DNA from: Heliopora coerulea
Lineage: Eukaryota; Cnidaria; Anthozoa; Scleralcyonacea; Helioporidae
Length of the DNA: 64,000 bases
Assembly (NCBI GenBank): GCA_030142905.1
Contig: JASJOG010000135.1
Span: 124,001-188,000 of the forward strand
Direction: 5' to 3'
A program made the position numbers and the translations under genes. This document shows positions 44,705 to 57,238 of this stretch, one piece after another. How positions within the stretch are numbered: position 1 is the first letter of the stretch; the number at the start of each line of letters is the position of its first letter. The notes under the pieces were generated by a model. The model ran no database searches and was not told the origin of the DNA. It saw only the letters and a program-made list of their open reading frames with translations.

Positions 44705-44958
44705 CTTTTGCATAACCTCAGTTTTATAATAATATCGAATCGAACGCAACAACCCTTCTTTATCCAAATCTGGCCGTTCCTTCATGATTCCCCAAAGTTT
44801 CGCAACTTCATCCAAGTCCTTAATCTGGAATTTCTTATCAGCTTTCTCAGTCCACGCGATCAAACAATTCAAATCCTTGTCAGCTAGCATCTCTAACAGG
44901 AACTCCCAAAGGAAGACAGAAGTACGAGATGATAAACCACGTCGGGGGTTTCTGCGTC
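44705..44958 (-). CDS. ETS-domain transcription factor, penultimate exon
   Basis: The acceptor is TTTTTACAG and the donor AAAAG|GTTGGT. The exon encodes SSRTSVFLWEFLLEMLADKD, CLIAWTEKADKKFQIKDLDEVAKLWG, the recognition helix region LDKEGLLRSIRYYYKTEVMQK, and continues into the terminal exon. The helix keeps both DNA-contacting arginines (RSIR) and the YYY. The usual tyrosine ahead of the helix (MNYEKLSR type) is replaced by LDKEGLLR, so this is a divergent member, closest in style to the ELF group. Upstream exons, which could carry a Pointed or activation domain, were not identified. The gene lies just before copy 2 of the segmental duplication. Confidence 0.85.
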
Positions 44959-45299
44959 CTGTAAAAATAACAAACAAAAATATTCAAGATTTAAGTTCTA
45001 GATGAGGTGGGAAATACGCGTAAAAGAAAGTTTTTAAGTAACGAGTTAAGTAACGAGCGACATAAGTTTGACTTCCGGAGCTGAGTTTTTCCAAATCTGT
45101 TTGCGTAGGGGTTACCCTGCTCACTTTCTCTCCTTCATTTACTTATCCCAAGCATTCTTAAAAAAAATTTCATACGTCATTTTTCGTGGGAAACATGTAT
45201 AGCAAGGTTGACTAGGGTAGCAATAGTTTCACCGTTACTTCTGAGGAAGAGGTAAAAGTGAAACCCTCCAATATTTTTCGATCCAGGGCTAAAAACTTG

Positions 45300-45545
45300 C
45301 CCGTCACCTTGCTCAACTAATGGCACACAAAAGCTATAAAACACCCATATATTTATTCGAATTCTGGAGCAAAGTGGGTGTACCTCAAGATGATCTTGTG
45401 ACTATATACAGTGATCTCATCTGTTCCATTCTGGAATATGGCAGCCCCGTTTGGCACACAAGCTTTCCTTCCTGTTTAATTGACAATTTTGAATGTATAC
45501 AGAAGAAATTCTTTTGTATTATTCACTATATTTGTCTTATCGTGA
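45300..45545 (+). pseudogene. LINE reverse transcriptase C-terminal fragment
   Basis: The plus-strand frame contains KVGVPQDDLVTIYSDLICSI, then LEYGSPVWHTSFPSCL and ECIQKKFF. The order VP.DDLVTIY..LI...LEY.SPVWH...IE.IQK is the conserved thumb region of CR1/L2/RTE-type LINE reverse transcriptases. It is cut on both sides, and Trp is kept in PVWH. There is no target-site duplication or tail to define the ends. Confidence 0.75.
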
Positions 45546-45823
45546 AGATTTAACAGAAACCTAATTTTTTTTCAGTTCTATTCAATTTTGCACTTTGGTT
45601 TAAGCTACTGCTTTTTTTCTGTGGAAAAAAAAAAGAATAAAAGTGAGGCCATGCGTATAAAATGACGCATAATATATCCATACAATTGACCTACATCTGA
45701 AATGCTGAGTTTCAAAATTTTACATGTGAAACTTGCAACATGAAATGTGCATTCAGCGCGTAGAATAACAGATTCATATAAGACCATAAATTTAACTTTT
45801 GAAATACTCACTTGTTTCACAAA

Positions 45824-46099
45824 TCAAATTGGAACGTTTTCAGGAATGAAATACCCGGATTTCATACTTGAATGAGCATATGACATTTTTGCAAAAGTTA
45901 TCCTGCCGGAAAAAGTGGGATAGAACGAGCGCTGGGATATTTGACAGTTCGGAAATTGATCAAAAGCATTGCGAATAGTTTGTGAAATCACCCTTAATAA
46001 TTGTTCCCTACAACTTCCATCTCTTCTTACGTATCCTCGATCCCCAAGCGTAGCTGGATGTTCAAAAACGGTCCCATATGACTCATAGACCTCTTCCAT
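45824..46099 (-). CDS. Unrecognised 91-codon open frame upstream of the ETS gene
   Basis: I do not recognise this protein. It begins MEEVYESYGTVFEHPATLGD and ends in GYFIPENVPI. It has no signal peptide, membrane segment or clear domain. It lies 0.9 kb upstream of the ETS exon on the same strand. A GTAAGA donor-like site is embedded after codon 23, and a GTGAGT site follows the stop, but neither gives the phase required by the ETS acceptor. It could be an early exon of the ETS gene or chance. It abuts the point where copy 2 begins. Confidence 0.25.
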   Translation of the reverse strand: MEEVYESYGTVFEHPATLGDRGYVRRDGSCREQLLRVISQTIRNAFDQFPNCQISQRSFYPTFSGRITFAKMSYAHSSMKSGYFIPENVPI

Positions 46100-47606
46100 A
46101 TAAAATTAACCTATTTTATTTTGGAGAAATCCAATCGCAATGCTAAACCTAAACGTGAAAAAATGAAACGTTTGGTTTTAAAAAGTCTGATATTGGGTAA
46201 CCATCAGCCGCAACTATAGGTACAGGTTGAGTATACAAGAACTTGATTCATTCTTTTCGTATTCAAGAACAAGAGAAAGAGAAACTAAAATCGTTGATAC
46301 AATCCTGCGAGAGAACAAAGGATTTGGTGAGCTGTTGACAATAGGATAAATAACTGAGGCAATGGCCGAAATTTGTCAAGATGTGACGTTCTGTTTTTAC
46401 CAAAGAATAACATTTTTCAGGGATGATTCGCATCAGTTCATGGACATTTTCAGTAACGGGTGAAACTTTTATGATGGTTTGATGTACCCTTTACGTTTTG
46501 TCCACATAAATTAGAATAAATACATTCATCTGTAAGGTATTAATAGGGTTTTTGTGTTGTTTTGATCTAAAGGTACCTACATTAGATTTTATCTTTTCAT
46601 TGGTCGGTTCGTCAAATAGAAACCTCGTTTTAACCGCAGTATGTGACAGAAAGATGGACGCTTAGTTTCCAATGCTTTAGTTTTTTAGTTTGCTCATCAG
46701 TGCTTGTTGAGCGTATAATCATAACCGATTACTAGACGAAGGCTTTTTTATATCAAGAACCATCTAGGTCGAAGACCTTTATCAATTAACGCCAAAGGCG
46801 TAGGCTGATAATACTGGCAATACAGTTTAATAATTCTTGATATCCAATGAGTCAAGTTCAATAATTGTTTTATTGCAAGTTTTCAAGTGGTAAACAGGTA
46901 GTTACTGAACTGTCTCAATTTGTAACACTTTGCCTGAAAAGTGGCTTGTCTAGCTTAATCCGGACAGCTTGTCAATGGTGTGTTGTGAGCACATCCATGA
47001 CATCGTTGTTTACATAATTATAGACAACAAAACTCCTTCTTAACGCCATAAAATTTGTTGGTAACTCAATGAACCATAGCAGTTTAATTTTTTGAACGGG
47101 AGGCAAGTGAAAACCTACTTCGGCTTTAAGCATCATTCTCGCGCCAGTAAAACTCCCAACACCATTTCTCTAAAATATTTCAGCTATATTTCCCTGAAAC
47201 TTCAATTCGAATGCGATTTTTCGCGTTCTCTAAGCTGTTATACCTGACGGATTGCTTTCTGTGTCATATCTTCTATGTGATCGATCATTCAAGATTACTT
47301 TCAAACTGTGTCAAACACCTTAAAGTCATCGAGTCTTTCTGATTTGTTTGGTTTCGAATGTTTTCATAAGGACAATATTTTTATACCAAATTCTTTCTTT
47401 TGAAACGTATTGGATAAGCGTGTAGTTCATATCAGTTATTAGAAACTGGTGCGGCAACAATTGTTTGTTTCGCGACTAATTCTTCATGAAATTTTAAACA
47501 GTCGGAAAAATTCTCTACTCCTTTGTGTCTGTGGTGTTAAAGGAATTACCTAAGAGATTTTCTACATCACTTTTTCAAAAGATTTTCTATATCCATATAC
47601 CACATT

Positions 47607-49560
47607 TAATAACTCAAACTACCGATTGGTAGAACCCCAGAAAAAAACGTAAAATGGCTTAATTTACTGGGATTCTGTTATCTTCTATTGTGTAGTATCA
47701 TATCATATCAATGCCTTATCTATAAATATACTATAAAACCACATTTTCTAAGATGTTCCGGCAAAGCCTCGTTGGATCGGCATTTAGTAAGTGATCAAAT
47801 GTATAGCGTTTTGAAAACTTTTTTGGCATCGATAGGACTTCCCCATCGCCCGCAACTCACAATGCTCTGGGATACTTAAAGTAAATAGCTGTATGTAAAT
47901 ATTGTCCTTGGATAAGTCATTCACGATATCACATTCTCACACATTATTAGATATTCATAGCACTTCGAACAATCAGGTGCCTTCATTTAAGTCACATATA
48001 CCCAGCTAGAAACGCAGTCTAAACTACAAACTTATGAATTCAAGTGGGCAGGGCTTTGAAGATGAGGGAAACTGAGGGGAAAACAATAGATATTTAAATT
48101 TAAAATTTGAATACTGTATTTGGAAATGTTTTCTAAACACAGTCACTTGTATTTAGAAACGATTTCTAACTGTTCAGAAGCTATATTGCGCTGCAACTAA
48201 TTGTCAATTTGAGACCAGTCATATTCACTTAATATAATAGTTTATCTAATTCTTCTTCCCTTACGTTATGGTCTTTCTTCGATTAAACCTAATTGTCTTT
48301 CAAGACGCATGGCCCCGAGAGTACTTGAAACGGCTATTCTTGTTGTTTCGCAGAATGTTTGTATGGAAACAAAGCGGAGGAAATGTGGCCCGTCCGACCG
48401 CGTATTAGTTTTTCCTCATGCTTGCCTTGTAATAAATTTGTAGCTGTAGTTACACGAAGACAATGAGCTGCCTTTATCTCTAACCTAGCTTCTTTCATCA
48501 ACGAAGGAATAATTGAATCCAACTTATGAATACCTGCTTAAGCATTCTCAAATTTAAATTCTGTTTTACTCGGTCGAAAGTAAAATGCTTCATCAATTCG
48601 TTTTAACCCTTTAACCAAGGAAAAATACTGCTTAAACATCTCAACAAGACATGCTTCATGTTCACCTTCGCTATCAGGGTGACAGTAATGTGTCACAACT
48701 CTTCCCTTTTTCTTTAAATCTCTTAAGCCTCCATGGTAAGTTTTTGAGATGTTTTCACGATAAGTAATTGCATTATCTTCTGGCACAAAATTACTCAACC
48801 TTAATTTCCTATGCTCACGTGGTCTTAACCCAAACATTTTACCAGTATAAGAATAAAGAGTATAAAACAAAGTTTGTGCATTCTTATCTCCAAGTAAACC
48901 CTTTGACCAGAGGAAATTCTCTCTCTTCTTCTAGAAATTCTTAGCATCCAGCATGTTAGCTTCCACTCTTCCTTTCTCCTCTAAGTATCGCCTCAACGAA
49001 CACTCAATTTGATAAATTGTTTTCTCGGGATACGGGTCACCGTCCTTGTCGGCAACTTCTTGTACGAACTTAATAAACCAAAAATTCATGCTTTTCATCG
49101 ACATGTTACACAAGCTCGTATCCAAATTCTGGACCTCTGATATAACTCATTTATGTTCGCGTTCAGCTTGCCATTCTTCAAAGATGAGGACACTCAAACG
49201 ATTTTTATAAATGGTACTTTGTGGAACTACCTTTATGACGTTTTCAATACTATCCTCGACATTTTTTGTTCCCGAAATCGTTTTTTCTTCGGTCCCGTTG
49301 CCATCATACTGCTTGTTTCTCCACCACCACGTAGTGCTCCGTCTCTTCCTCATCAAATCTAGATATAGAAACCTTTGAAGTTTCTTGTATGCGGTCTATT
49401 TCATAAAAATCTCTCAAGCTCATATCAGTCTTTGTCATAGTCCTCAATGCTATTGATACCTAATAATGTGCGAGAAGCTATCTCAAATTCTCGTTAGTGT
49501 TTTAGTCGTGGTTTACTAATCCCGTGTGCCGTTAACAATAGCTCGACTGCGCCTCGCTAT
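47607..49560 (-). mobile_element. Crypton-like insertion (copy 2 only)
   Basis: About 1.95 kb lacks a counterpart in copy 1, where the flanks join at about 1510. It contains a decayed tyrosine recombinase on the minus strand. Near the right edge is a hairpin, GTTAACAATAGC and GCTATTGTTAAC around a 13-bp loop (about 49530-49566). No clear target-site duplication is seen, as expected for Cryptons, which integrate by recombination. A deletion of the same block from copy 1 is the alternative. Confidence 0.6.
48334..49356 (-). pseudogene. Crypton-type tyrosine recombinase (DUF3504-like), three in-frame stops
   Basis: A single frame of 341 codons runs through the whole interval without a frameshift. 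It is interrupted by TGA (about 49145), TAG (about 48929) and TAA (48538-48540). The N-terminal core-binding part includes STIYKNRLSVLIFEEWQAER. The catalytic domain has GLRPREHRKLRL (first Arg), AAHCLRVTTATNLL (HxxR), IRGRTGHISSALFPYK (His and the nucleophile Tyr). All of the R-H-R-H-Y residues are therefore visible. Crypton recombinases cut and rejoin DNA through the tyrosine. The stops make it inactive as it stands unless they are read through. Confidence 0.8.
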
Positions 49561-49605
49561 TGTTAACGACACTTGGGATTTAGAAAGCACGTCTAAAACA
49601 CTAAC

Positions 49606-51245
49606 ATGGATTTGAAATGTTACTTGGAATTAATTAGTATTAATATTAGAAAGTATATTCCTATCGCGTTTTCCGACATTCATTTCAAAAGGAAGGCAGG
49701 AGTTAGCAAGTATGTTCTGTTTATCCTGGATGTACAATTAATGCATTTCAAGGTACGCTTACAAAAACTTACTTGGTTTATCTTTCTTCTTTCCACAACT
49801 TTTGAACAAAGTTTCTTCGCCGACAGACATGAATTTTTCTTTCCCCATGTTTCTGTGCGTACTCTTTATATTGTAGACCCCCTCTCTTCCAAAGGCCCGT
49901 ATAATCTTCGAGAAGTTCCCCTCCGTTTTCCGCGCACGTGATCACAAGAATCCCACTGAAAACCGGTATAACCTGTTTACAACAAATTTAAACATCTCAT
50001 TTCAAATTGCAGCTAGATCCCGATAAACGTTTGTTGTTCCGTTCTGTTCAAGCTGTGGGGAGGTTTTGAAATTCAGTAAAAAATCTGTGAAACTCGAAGC
50101 CGCAACTTCTTTCTAAATGCTTGCCAGATGCGGCCTTACCACCGGGAATTAAGGCAGTACAGAGGAAAGTTACTAAAGCACTTAAGCCGAGGGGAACCAC
50201 TCGACGATGACTTCCTGGGCTGCAAGTCGCTAGATGACACAAAATCTCTGGCTACCAAAATCATCGTCTAACGGGAGATTTACTGTGGTCAAAACAAATC
50301 ATTGTCGACCAAATCGTTCCCGGTCCTAATGCCTTGAACAACTTTACTCTGCCATACAGTGCATGACTCAATAGTTAGAAGGTCTGGATAGCATTGAGGT
50401 CGAGGATTGGAATCTCGTCAAGCTCAGAGTGTCTCTCTGTATCGAAAACTTAACACATCTTGAACAATAGGAAAAAAATAAAACTTTAAAGCTATAGCGT
50501 GTTTGAAACGAGCGTAATTAAACCAGTTAAAAATAAACTTATAGTTAACTAACTACACCGAAGATGCCGACTTCTACAGTTAAATATCTTCCTTTGTGTG
50601 TCGTAAATGTTTTACTTTGTTGAAATACAGAAAAATGAGGTTTCAAAAATGGTTAGATTTGGTAAGAAGAAAGCTCTTGTATCTGCTTAACTCACAGATC
50701 ATTTGCAGTAAATAGGTTCGTACTGTACTGTGCTTAAACGTCCCGTCCCCACCTTTTTCAGAAGTCAGTTAACAACTGCTTAATGTAAGGAATCGGATAT
50801 GTATTTGTTATTCATTTTCTAGGGAATAATCAGCACAAAAACGTAGCATGGCTAAACAACATATGCAATCAGTTTAAATCCTGGATAACGAAACTCAAAA
50901 TTGCCTCTTAATACTCCAAGCAGGTTTCGCAGTAAGAATTTTCACTTAAAATATATCAGTGGATGTGAATGAAGGCAAGATGTTCTGCTAAAGGTAACTG
51001 TTTCCAAACAATGACAATCCTCTAGCAACTTACTATGGCTCATACCAGACGATTTTGCTTGTCAATGGGAAACGTAATGTCGGGAGTAAGGTGAAGTTTT
51101 GGAATTCATAGATTTGTCTTAATCCAATACTTGTCACCATCTCTTTGACTCTAAACAAAAAGTTTCTGAGCAGAAGATTTGCTCGAATATGTCAACATCA
51201 CCACACAAAGATTCCCGAAGGTCAAAAGATGCGCACTGCACGTCT
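49606..51245. other. Copy 2 equivalent of 1547-3595, no gene
   Basis: This matches copy 1 without the tRNA palindrome. The empty site lies at about 49984-49996. The SINE remnant is at 50358-50442. No gene is recognised. Confidence 0.6.
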
Positions 51246-51438
51246 GTAATGTTAGGAAAGACCCCCTCATTCTGTACTCTTTAAATGATGTTTTATTAAT
51301 TGCAATCATACAAAATATCCAGTCTCTCGTATTAGACAACTCCTAACAACAACAACAACATACGAATCATCCCCCTGCTCCACGCGTCTCACATATCCCT
51401 CAGGTCCCTCCATATCTCATGCATTCCTCTATCAGTAA
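51246..51438. mobile_element. Putative solo LTR (copy 2 only)
   Basis: A 185-bp insert (51250-51434) starts TGTTAGG and ends TATCA, i.e. TG...CA, and is flanked by the 4-bp duplication GTAA. Copy 1 has GTAA once at 3597. It includes a TTTAAAT word near 51279 and a CAACAACAACAACA run. These features fit a solo LTR or a very short LTR element. No second LTR is present. Confidence 0.7.
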
Positions 51439-54400
51439 ATTTGTCACGACATGTTAGTAGGTGGACATAAGTCAGACAACTTGATGAAGGATGTACAAGA
51501 CAAGAGGCGATAAGTTACTGATATGTTCATTCAAATTCCTACGTGGCATCTTGATTCGATGCAGGCTTTGTGGAAAGGTTTATTTCTTTTATAAACTAAT
51601 GCCTATAAATGGTAAATGGCATTAAGAATACAGCCGTTGCAATACAATGGAATCACTTCCTCTGATTTCGCCTGTTACACTCCAGCTCCAGGCGAGTATA
51701 CCGAACGAAATTTCATCTCGTTAGTCATTTGATTAAGCTCCTTAATTATCTTTTCATAGCTAGTTTTTTGTCATAAAATTGGCTTAATTTTCCACAAAGG
51801 AAGTCAATGTCTCTTGTGAGCGAGGCTGGTATCAAGTTATCAATCAATTACCTCACTTGCTAGAATTAGAGTTTGCGTTATCATTCAATGTGCTGTGCAT
51901 TCAACGGCTGCATTATATCCAATCATGCTATTGGTCTCAATAAGTATCTGTTAAATATTATACCTGCATGTGGCTCTGGTTAGCAGTCGAAGGAGCGAGG
52001 CAACAGTTTTTGGTGCTACGTAATTTTAACTGGAGGTACGTTCGCCATACATCTTCCTGTGCTTGAATCGCGGGACCGAATATAAAAACGACCAAATAAA
52101 ACTTTTCAATTAGCGTAAACGTAGCAGAGAAATATTTGTGAGGCCTGTTCATACTATTTCCCACTTTCCTCTGAAGATTCCTTCGTTCTTGACTTTGCAA
52201 GCTTATTTTGCTGACCGATTGTCACAGATGAGCCTTCGTCTTAAGTTTTAATCTCTTTCCCCTGTCAGTAACTGACAGGTTCCCCCGCCAGTAACCGGCC
52301 AAAAAGTAAAGAAAAGTAAAGAAAGTTTACTTAAGAGCCGAGAGCTAAGGAAAGAGGTCTAAGTATCCGAAAAGTCTACAACGTTAACAAAGTATAAGGG
52401 AAAATTGATTTGCCACCATATGGAATAAATACCTCGAAAGAGTCACGAGATATGATCATGCAACGTACGGTGCTTTTAATAACCTGTGCCATTCCTCATA
52501 ATTGACAGACAATCCTTTATTCAATGTTCTAGTCTATTTTGGTGTTATAATGTTCAATAACTGAATGACGGATATGAGTCACTTTTAGTGTAACTGAGGA
52601 TTTGAGCTCGACTAGCGTTTTCTAATGGTCTGTCTCATGGACGTAATGGTTTCGATCGAAAGAGGCACCATGCACTCTCTATACCTCTGTTTCAAGAAAC
52701 CACAAATAAAATATACTGCAACAATTAAAACAAACTACAACCTGTCACGCACGTCTAGTAATTGTTGAAACTAAATGCTATTTACTGCAAAAAAAATACA
52801 CAATGGTAAATACTTACTGGTAATTACTAGCTCCTCACCAACCAAATGCTTGCCAATACTAGCTCTTTCACCAACAAAACACGAAATTTTATTGAAACGT
52901 AGCGACATCCGATGTAAGTTCTAGTTTCCCACGAAAGCCGTGGCACCGTAACACTTCCTCCCATTGTAAGCTGGCAACGGAAATGCTTGGCTCAGCGGTC
53001 AAACGTCCACTCAAACCTGGACTATTGATTGTTTTAATCCAACATTTACTACCTTTTAATCATCAATTTTACTTGCCGAATAAGCTCCCAGCAAGTTAGA
53101 TTTTGCATTTTGTCCAAAAGTAATGTAGCTCATGTTAACATAGACCGTTTAGTAAGCGATTAGATAGAATTTTTAAGTCAAACACACTAGATAGAATTTC
53201 TATCCGCATCTTGATGCATATCACGTACTAGTTTGATTTCTGATATCATATATCAATGTAAAATATCCGTTTGCAACATCCAACGAAGATGATAATGGGC
53301 AAAATATGAGAAATTGGGTTCAAAAAAAAGAACAAGAAACTATTATAAAGGAACGATGACGATTTTGAATCGTGTGCTGAATAAGATTACAAGGCGTCGG
53401 ATAGTGCTGACGAATCATGGTTATATTTATAACTTTAGCTTCCATTTGAATCGATTGCACTGTGCTCTGTGAACAATGCCATTCCAGCATTGTCCAGCCG
53501 TCAACGCTGAGATAAATGTTCAATAAGGTCAAACTACCCAGTTAATAAGAATGAACATAGTTGCTACATCAGTGCATTTTCGCCTACACAATGATCACAA
53601 AAACAATGAACAACCTTCGTTGTTTCATTAATGCTAATTGTAACCACGAACATTGTTGGTTCTTCAATCTTGCCAGCTTATAATTAAGCTGGTAACAATG
53701 TTGCCACGCCATTGTTCAGGCAAGAATTTGGTAGGAGAATTACTCAATTAATAACTCGATTTTTTCAGCATGAATGTCACCAGTTCGTTACATAAGAAAT
53801 CTTCGTTCATCGTCTGAATTCTTGTTAAGTAATCGTTGGAGCGGCTGACCATGTACAACATGGCTATGCATTTTTCCCTATTTAAATTCAGCAAATAACT
53901 TTCACTGCTCAAGGGTATTTTCGACCAATATCTTTCGTGTGTAATTTACAGTCCGAAAGGCAACGCTTGAAACGAAATGGAAGTTTAACATGTACCAGAT
54001 GTCCAAAGCTTACTAAATGTCAAGCGGTGATTTCGTCATGAGGATAGTCGCATTTCAAATGTTCCTCTTTCTCGAAATGCCCACCTATCCCCTCCCAAAT
54101 AGCACAACATGTTTTTAGATGCTCATGTTACACGACACATACACATTAGGCATTTCAAGGCTACGCAAGAAACAAACTAAATAAAAAATGGAAAGCATAT
54201 TAGGTTCGTGAACAGAAACTTTTCATGATAATCTGACACGGCCGAAGTCAACCGAAAAATGTTGACTCGAGCGGGATTTGAATTCATCACCCTGTTTCTT
54301 GTAACTAATCGTTGGAGCGTCTCATGTATAATGATAATCTTAAGCCAATACTTTTGCGTGTACAATACATGACATGCTACACGTTTGTCTTGTTGTGTGT

Positions 54401-56008
54401 AACTAGCGTTCATGGCTTAATCAGAGACGAAAAGATCCAAACTAAACGTAAGGATCTCCAACTTCACAATGAATGAAGTCTGGCGATGAAATCAAGTAAG
54501 CGTTATCATAGTACTACAAAACATTATCAATCGAAGGACACAGTCTGGTAAGTCTTTGTTCTGGAAACTCTTTGTTCTACTCTTTTTGTACACTGCCGGG
54601 AGAATCGTCGTGCGTAACATGGTAAGCATTTGGAGTAAACAAGTCTGAGTTCATACTATCAACCGTGCATTTTGAACATGAATATAGTCCCAAAAAAGAA
54701 AGGAAAAAAAGAAAAGATTTGGTCATAAGATTGTGTAGTAGCTTCATTACCTTTGTAAGCCGGGTTCAAGTCAGCCGAGTTTCATGATCTACACCTCGAC
54801 TGACTATATGGTTTCAAGTACTCATCGTGGTCATCCGATTCGATAGAACACAGATGTTCAAATATCAAGAGGTGCTCTGGTTTCAGCTACAGAATTCTTG
54901 CAGCCAGTGCGGAAGCTTGCATGAAGTAGAAAAGGGTTAATCAAGCAATCCACATTGTTCACTGACCCTTGGTTTTTTGCACGACCTGGATATTTGTGTT
55001 GTTTTCTTTCCTCCAACTCAATTTGCAAGCTTTACAATAACTGGTACACAGTTAATCTTTCATGCCAACCACAGTAAATTTACCATCGCTTCTTTGCAAC
55101 GTTGCCTGACGGATCTCTTTCCCCTGATTTCATGGCGGATTACTTTTATCACTTTTAAGTTTTCATACACAGTGTAATTTCAGGTATAAAAAAGCTGTGT
55201 GCGGCCTTGGCAGTTTGCTTGGAGCTGTAAGAAAGTATAAAAGCTGAATACTGTGCAAGGGTGAACAGAGTCAGGGTTAAACTTTCCCGTTTCATGAGCC
55301 TCTTGACACGCAGAAAGAAGCGAACGCTTTTCTTGTTATGGACAGTGAAATTAGAGGGATTTTCAAGGCAGACACTTTCCGGCTCTTTCTTTCCGGTCTG
55401 ATCACAACATTTGAGAAAAGGCAGGAAGTTTGTTTTGCAACATAAAAATAAACGTGATATCGGAAGACCAAGAAACAGGATGTTGTATCGGGCAGGACGT
55501 TGAAAAAGGCTTCCTGAACTTTCGTGCTGAAAAATCATTGCTCAGCAAATAATTTTAACGACGACCGCAAACGGAAAAAATACGAAAGATGTCGCATAAA
55601 CAAAGCGAACATTTTAAATATCATTAGTAATAACTACCGTAGAGGAGGACGGGTTACATTCCAAGTACTAATGGAGACCATAACTTAAAATGTGAACTCG
55701 ACGAGCGAGGCAGTATCACGCGACAATTTTGTTTACGTGCATTTGGCAGACGATAGAGGGGAGACCGAAAATGACTCAAAAAGAAAGAACACTTCACCTC
55801 TAAGTAGGTAAAGTTTATGTAAAATAACCCTGTGTCAGTGATAGTATTGATGTAGAATACATAACGTCAGTTTACCTGTGAAAAAAACCCAGGTTTCATT
55901 AGTTCTAATGCGGTAACAATTCATTGTTAAGCAAAATGACCTGAAGATTTACGTGAGTTTGATTACTTTATCTCACAATTACAAACACCAATTAAATATT
56001 TATTTCTA
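51439..56008. other. Copy 2 equivalent of 3600-8175, no gene
   Basis: Near-identical to copy 1, including the frames at 53320-53532 (identical residues) and 55155-55538. This level of identity says nothing about coding. Apart from the SINE at 54177, nothing is recognised. Confidence 0.55.
54177..54335 (-). repeat. tRNA-derived SINE-like repeat (copy 2)
   Basis: Counterpart of 6344-6500, with one visible change in the T-arm region (GACTCGAGCGGG against GACCCGAGCGGG). Confidence 0.5.
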
Positions 56009-56198
56009 CAGTCGAACGTCCATTAATCGGCCACCCTCTATTAAACTGCCGCATATCAAAGTCCCAAAATATTTGTAATGCAGTTACTATAAAATATCCC
56101 TCTGTTAAACGACCACCTCCATTAAGGGGCCTCTGCCACCTATGAGCGGTCCCAAATAATGTTTTATATAAATTATTACCTCTATTAAACGGCCAGCT
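56009..56198 (+). mobile_element. Tigger/pogo-like terminal fragment (copy 2)
   Basis: Counterpart of 8176-8365, starting TA|CAGTCGAACG. Confidence 0.4.
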
Positions 56199-56580
56199 TG
56201 CATGATTTACTTGGCGCAGCTCTTTCAGGAGAACCGCACTAAAAGTTGAGCCGATAATGCTTAATAATTTGCTTTATTTACTGAATAAAACTTAAAAATA
56301 ACGTTCAACACATGTCACTTGACACCTCACTCAATTTTAAAGGTCATTAAATTCAAAGCATTGTTAGCAACAAAAGTGTCAGTGTTTGCGTTGCATAGAA
56401 ACGCTCTATTACTTCGCGTCAAATCCCTCCTTTTTTAGCTTTGCCTTTAGCCAGCTGATTGAAAAGGCATCTCCTGTGAAATGAAATTCACAGGGAATTT
56501 CCAAACCATAGCCGCCGCCTCTATTCACACGTTTGCCCTTGATCACTGCTTTACCGGAGTTTGCCGCTCGTTTAAGAAAC

Positions 56581-56878
56581 TTATAAAATAAAACATATTC
56601 CGAAGAATAATGTCATCTTGAAAACTCAAGATATGAGTCAATACAAGATAAAACTATTGTTGAAACTGTGATATTTCGACTTTATTTCAAAGTCATCTTC
56701 AGACAGAATGATATTACAATAACATGCCAGAGTCTATTTACAGGAGGTGTGATGACATCATCGAGACGGAATTAGGAAATGCTACCGGTAATCACTATTT
56801 ACATGCTGAGATGTTGAGACGCTAAGATGCTAATTAATTAGTAATTCTCACCACCATGAATAAAGCGGTTCAACCGCT
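56581..56878 (-). mobile_element. Penelope-like 3'-end remnant (copy 2)
   Basis: Counterpart of 8733-9030, with the hammerhead-like core at 56668-56704. Just before it, copy 2 has about 13 extra bases (CCTCTATTCACAC, about 56519) absent from copy 1. Confidence 0.5.
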
Positions 56879-57127
56879 TGTTTACATTCAAGGAATTCTA
56901 AGGCGAGGGGGTCCAGTGTAGATAGCTTTGATAAAACAGCGGCGTTCTTGAGGTTATACACTATCTAAAAGATAGAAAAAAATCTTCTCGACGTTTCGAG
57001 CGAAGGCCCTTCGTCAGAAGATTAGGCTACTAATCTCCAGACGAAGGGCCTTCGCTCGAAACGTCGAGAAGATTTTTTTCTATCTTTTAGATAGTGTATA
57101 ACCTCAAGAACGCCGTGTTTACATTCA
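56879..57127. mobile_element. Palindromic PLE-type insertion, 86-bp arms (copy 2)
   Basis: Same element as 9031-9279: duplications TGTTTACATTCA at 56879-56890 and 57116-57127, arms 56940-57025 and 57030-57115, with the same two arm mismatches. It was therefore already asymmetric before the segmental duplication. Confidence 0.8.
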
Positions 57128-57168
57128 GACCGGAATGAAACGAAAGTCAGGTTCTCGCCGGACTATTT

Positions 57169-57238
57169 CTGGGGGCGGGCGCCCACCCCCAAAAAGTGGG
57201 GAGCCGCCGGCCCCCTTGCCCCTGTGCCGCCGCTCCTG
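57169..57238. other. Isolated GC-rich patch (copy 2)
   Basis: Counterpart of 9321-9390, with a C in place of T in the GGCCC(C/T)CTTG run. Confidence 0.3.

Noticed and set aside
45824..46099. First exon of the 44-kb ETS gene
   Set aside because: The GTGAGT donor lies after an in-frame stop and the internal GTAAGA donor gives the wrong phase. Kept only as an unrecognised open frame.
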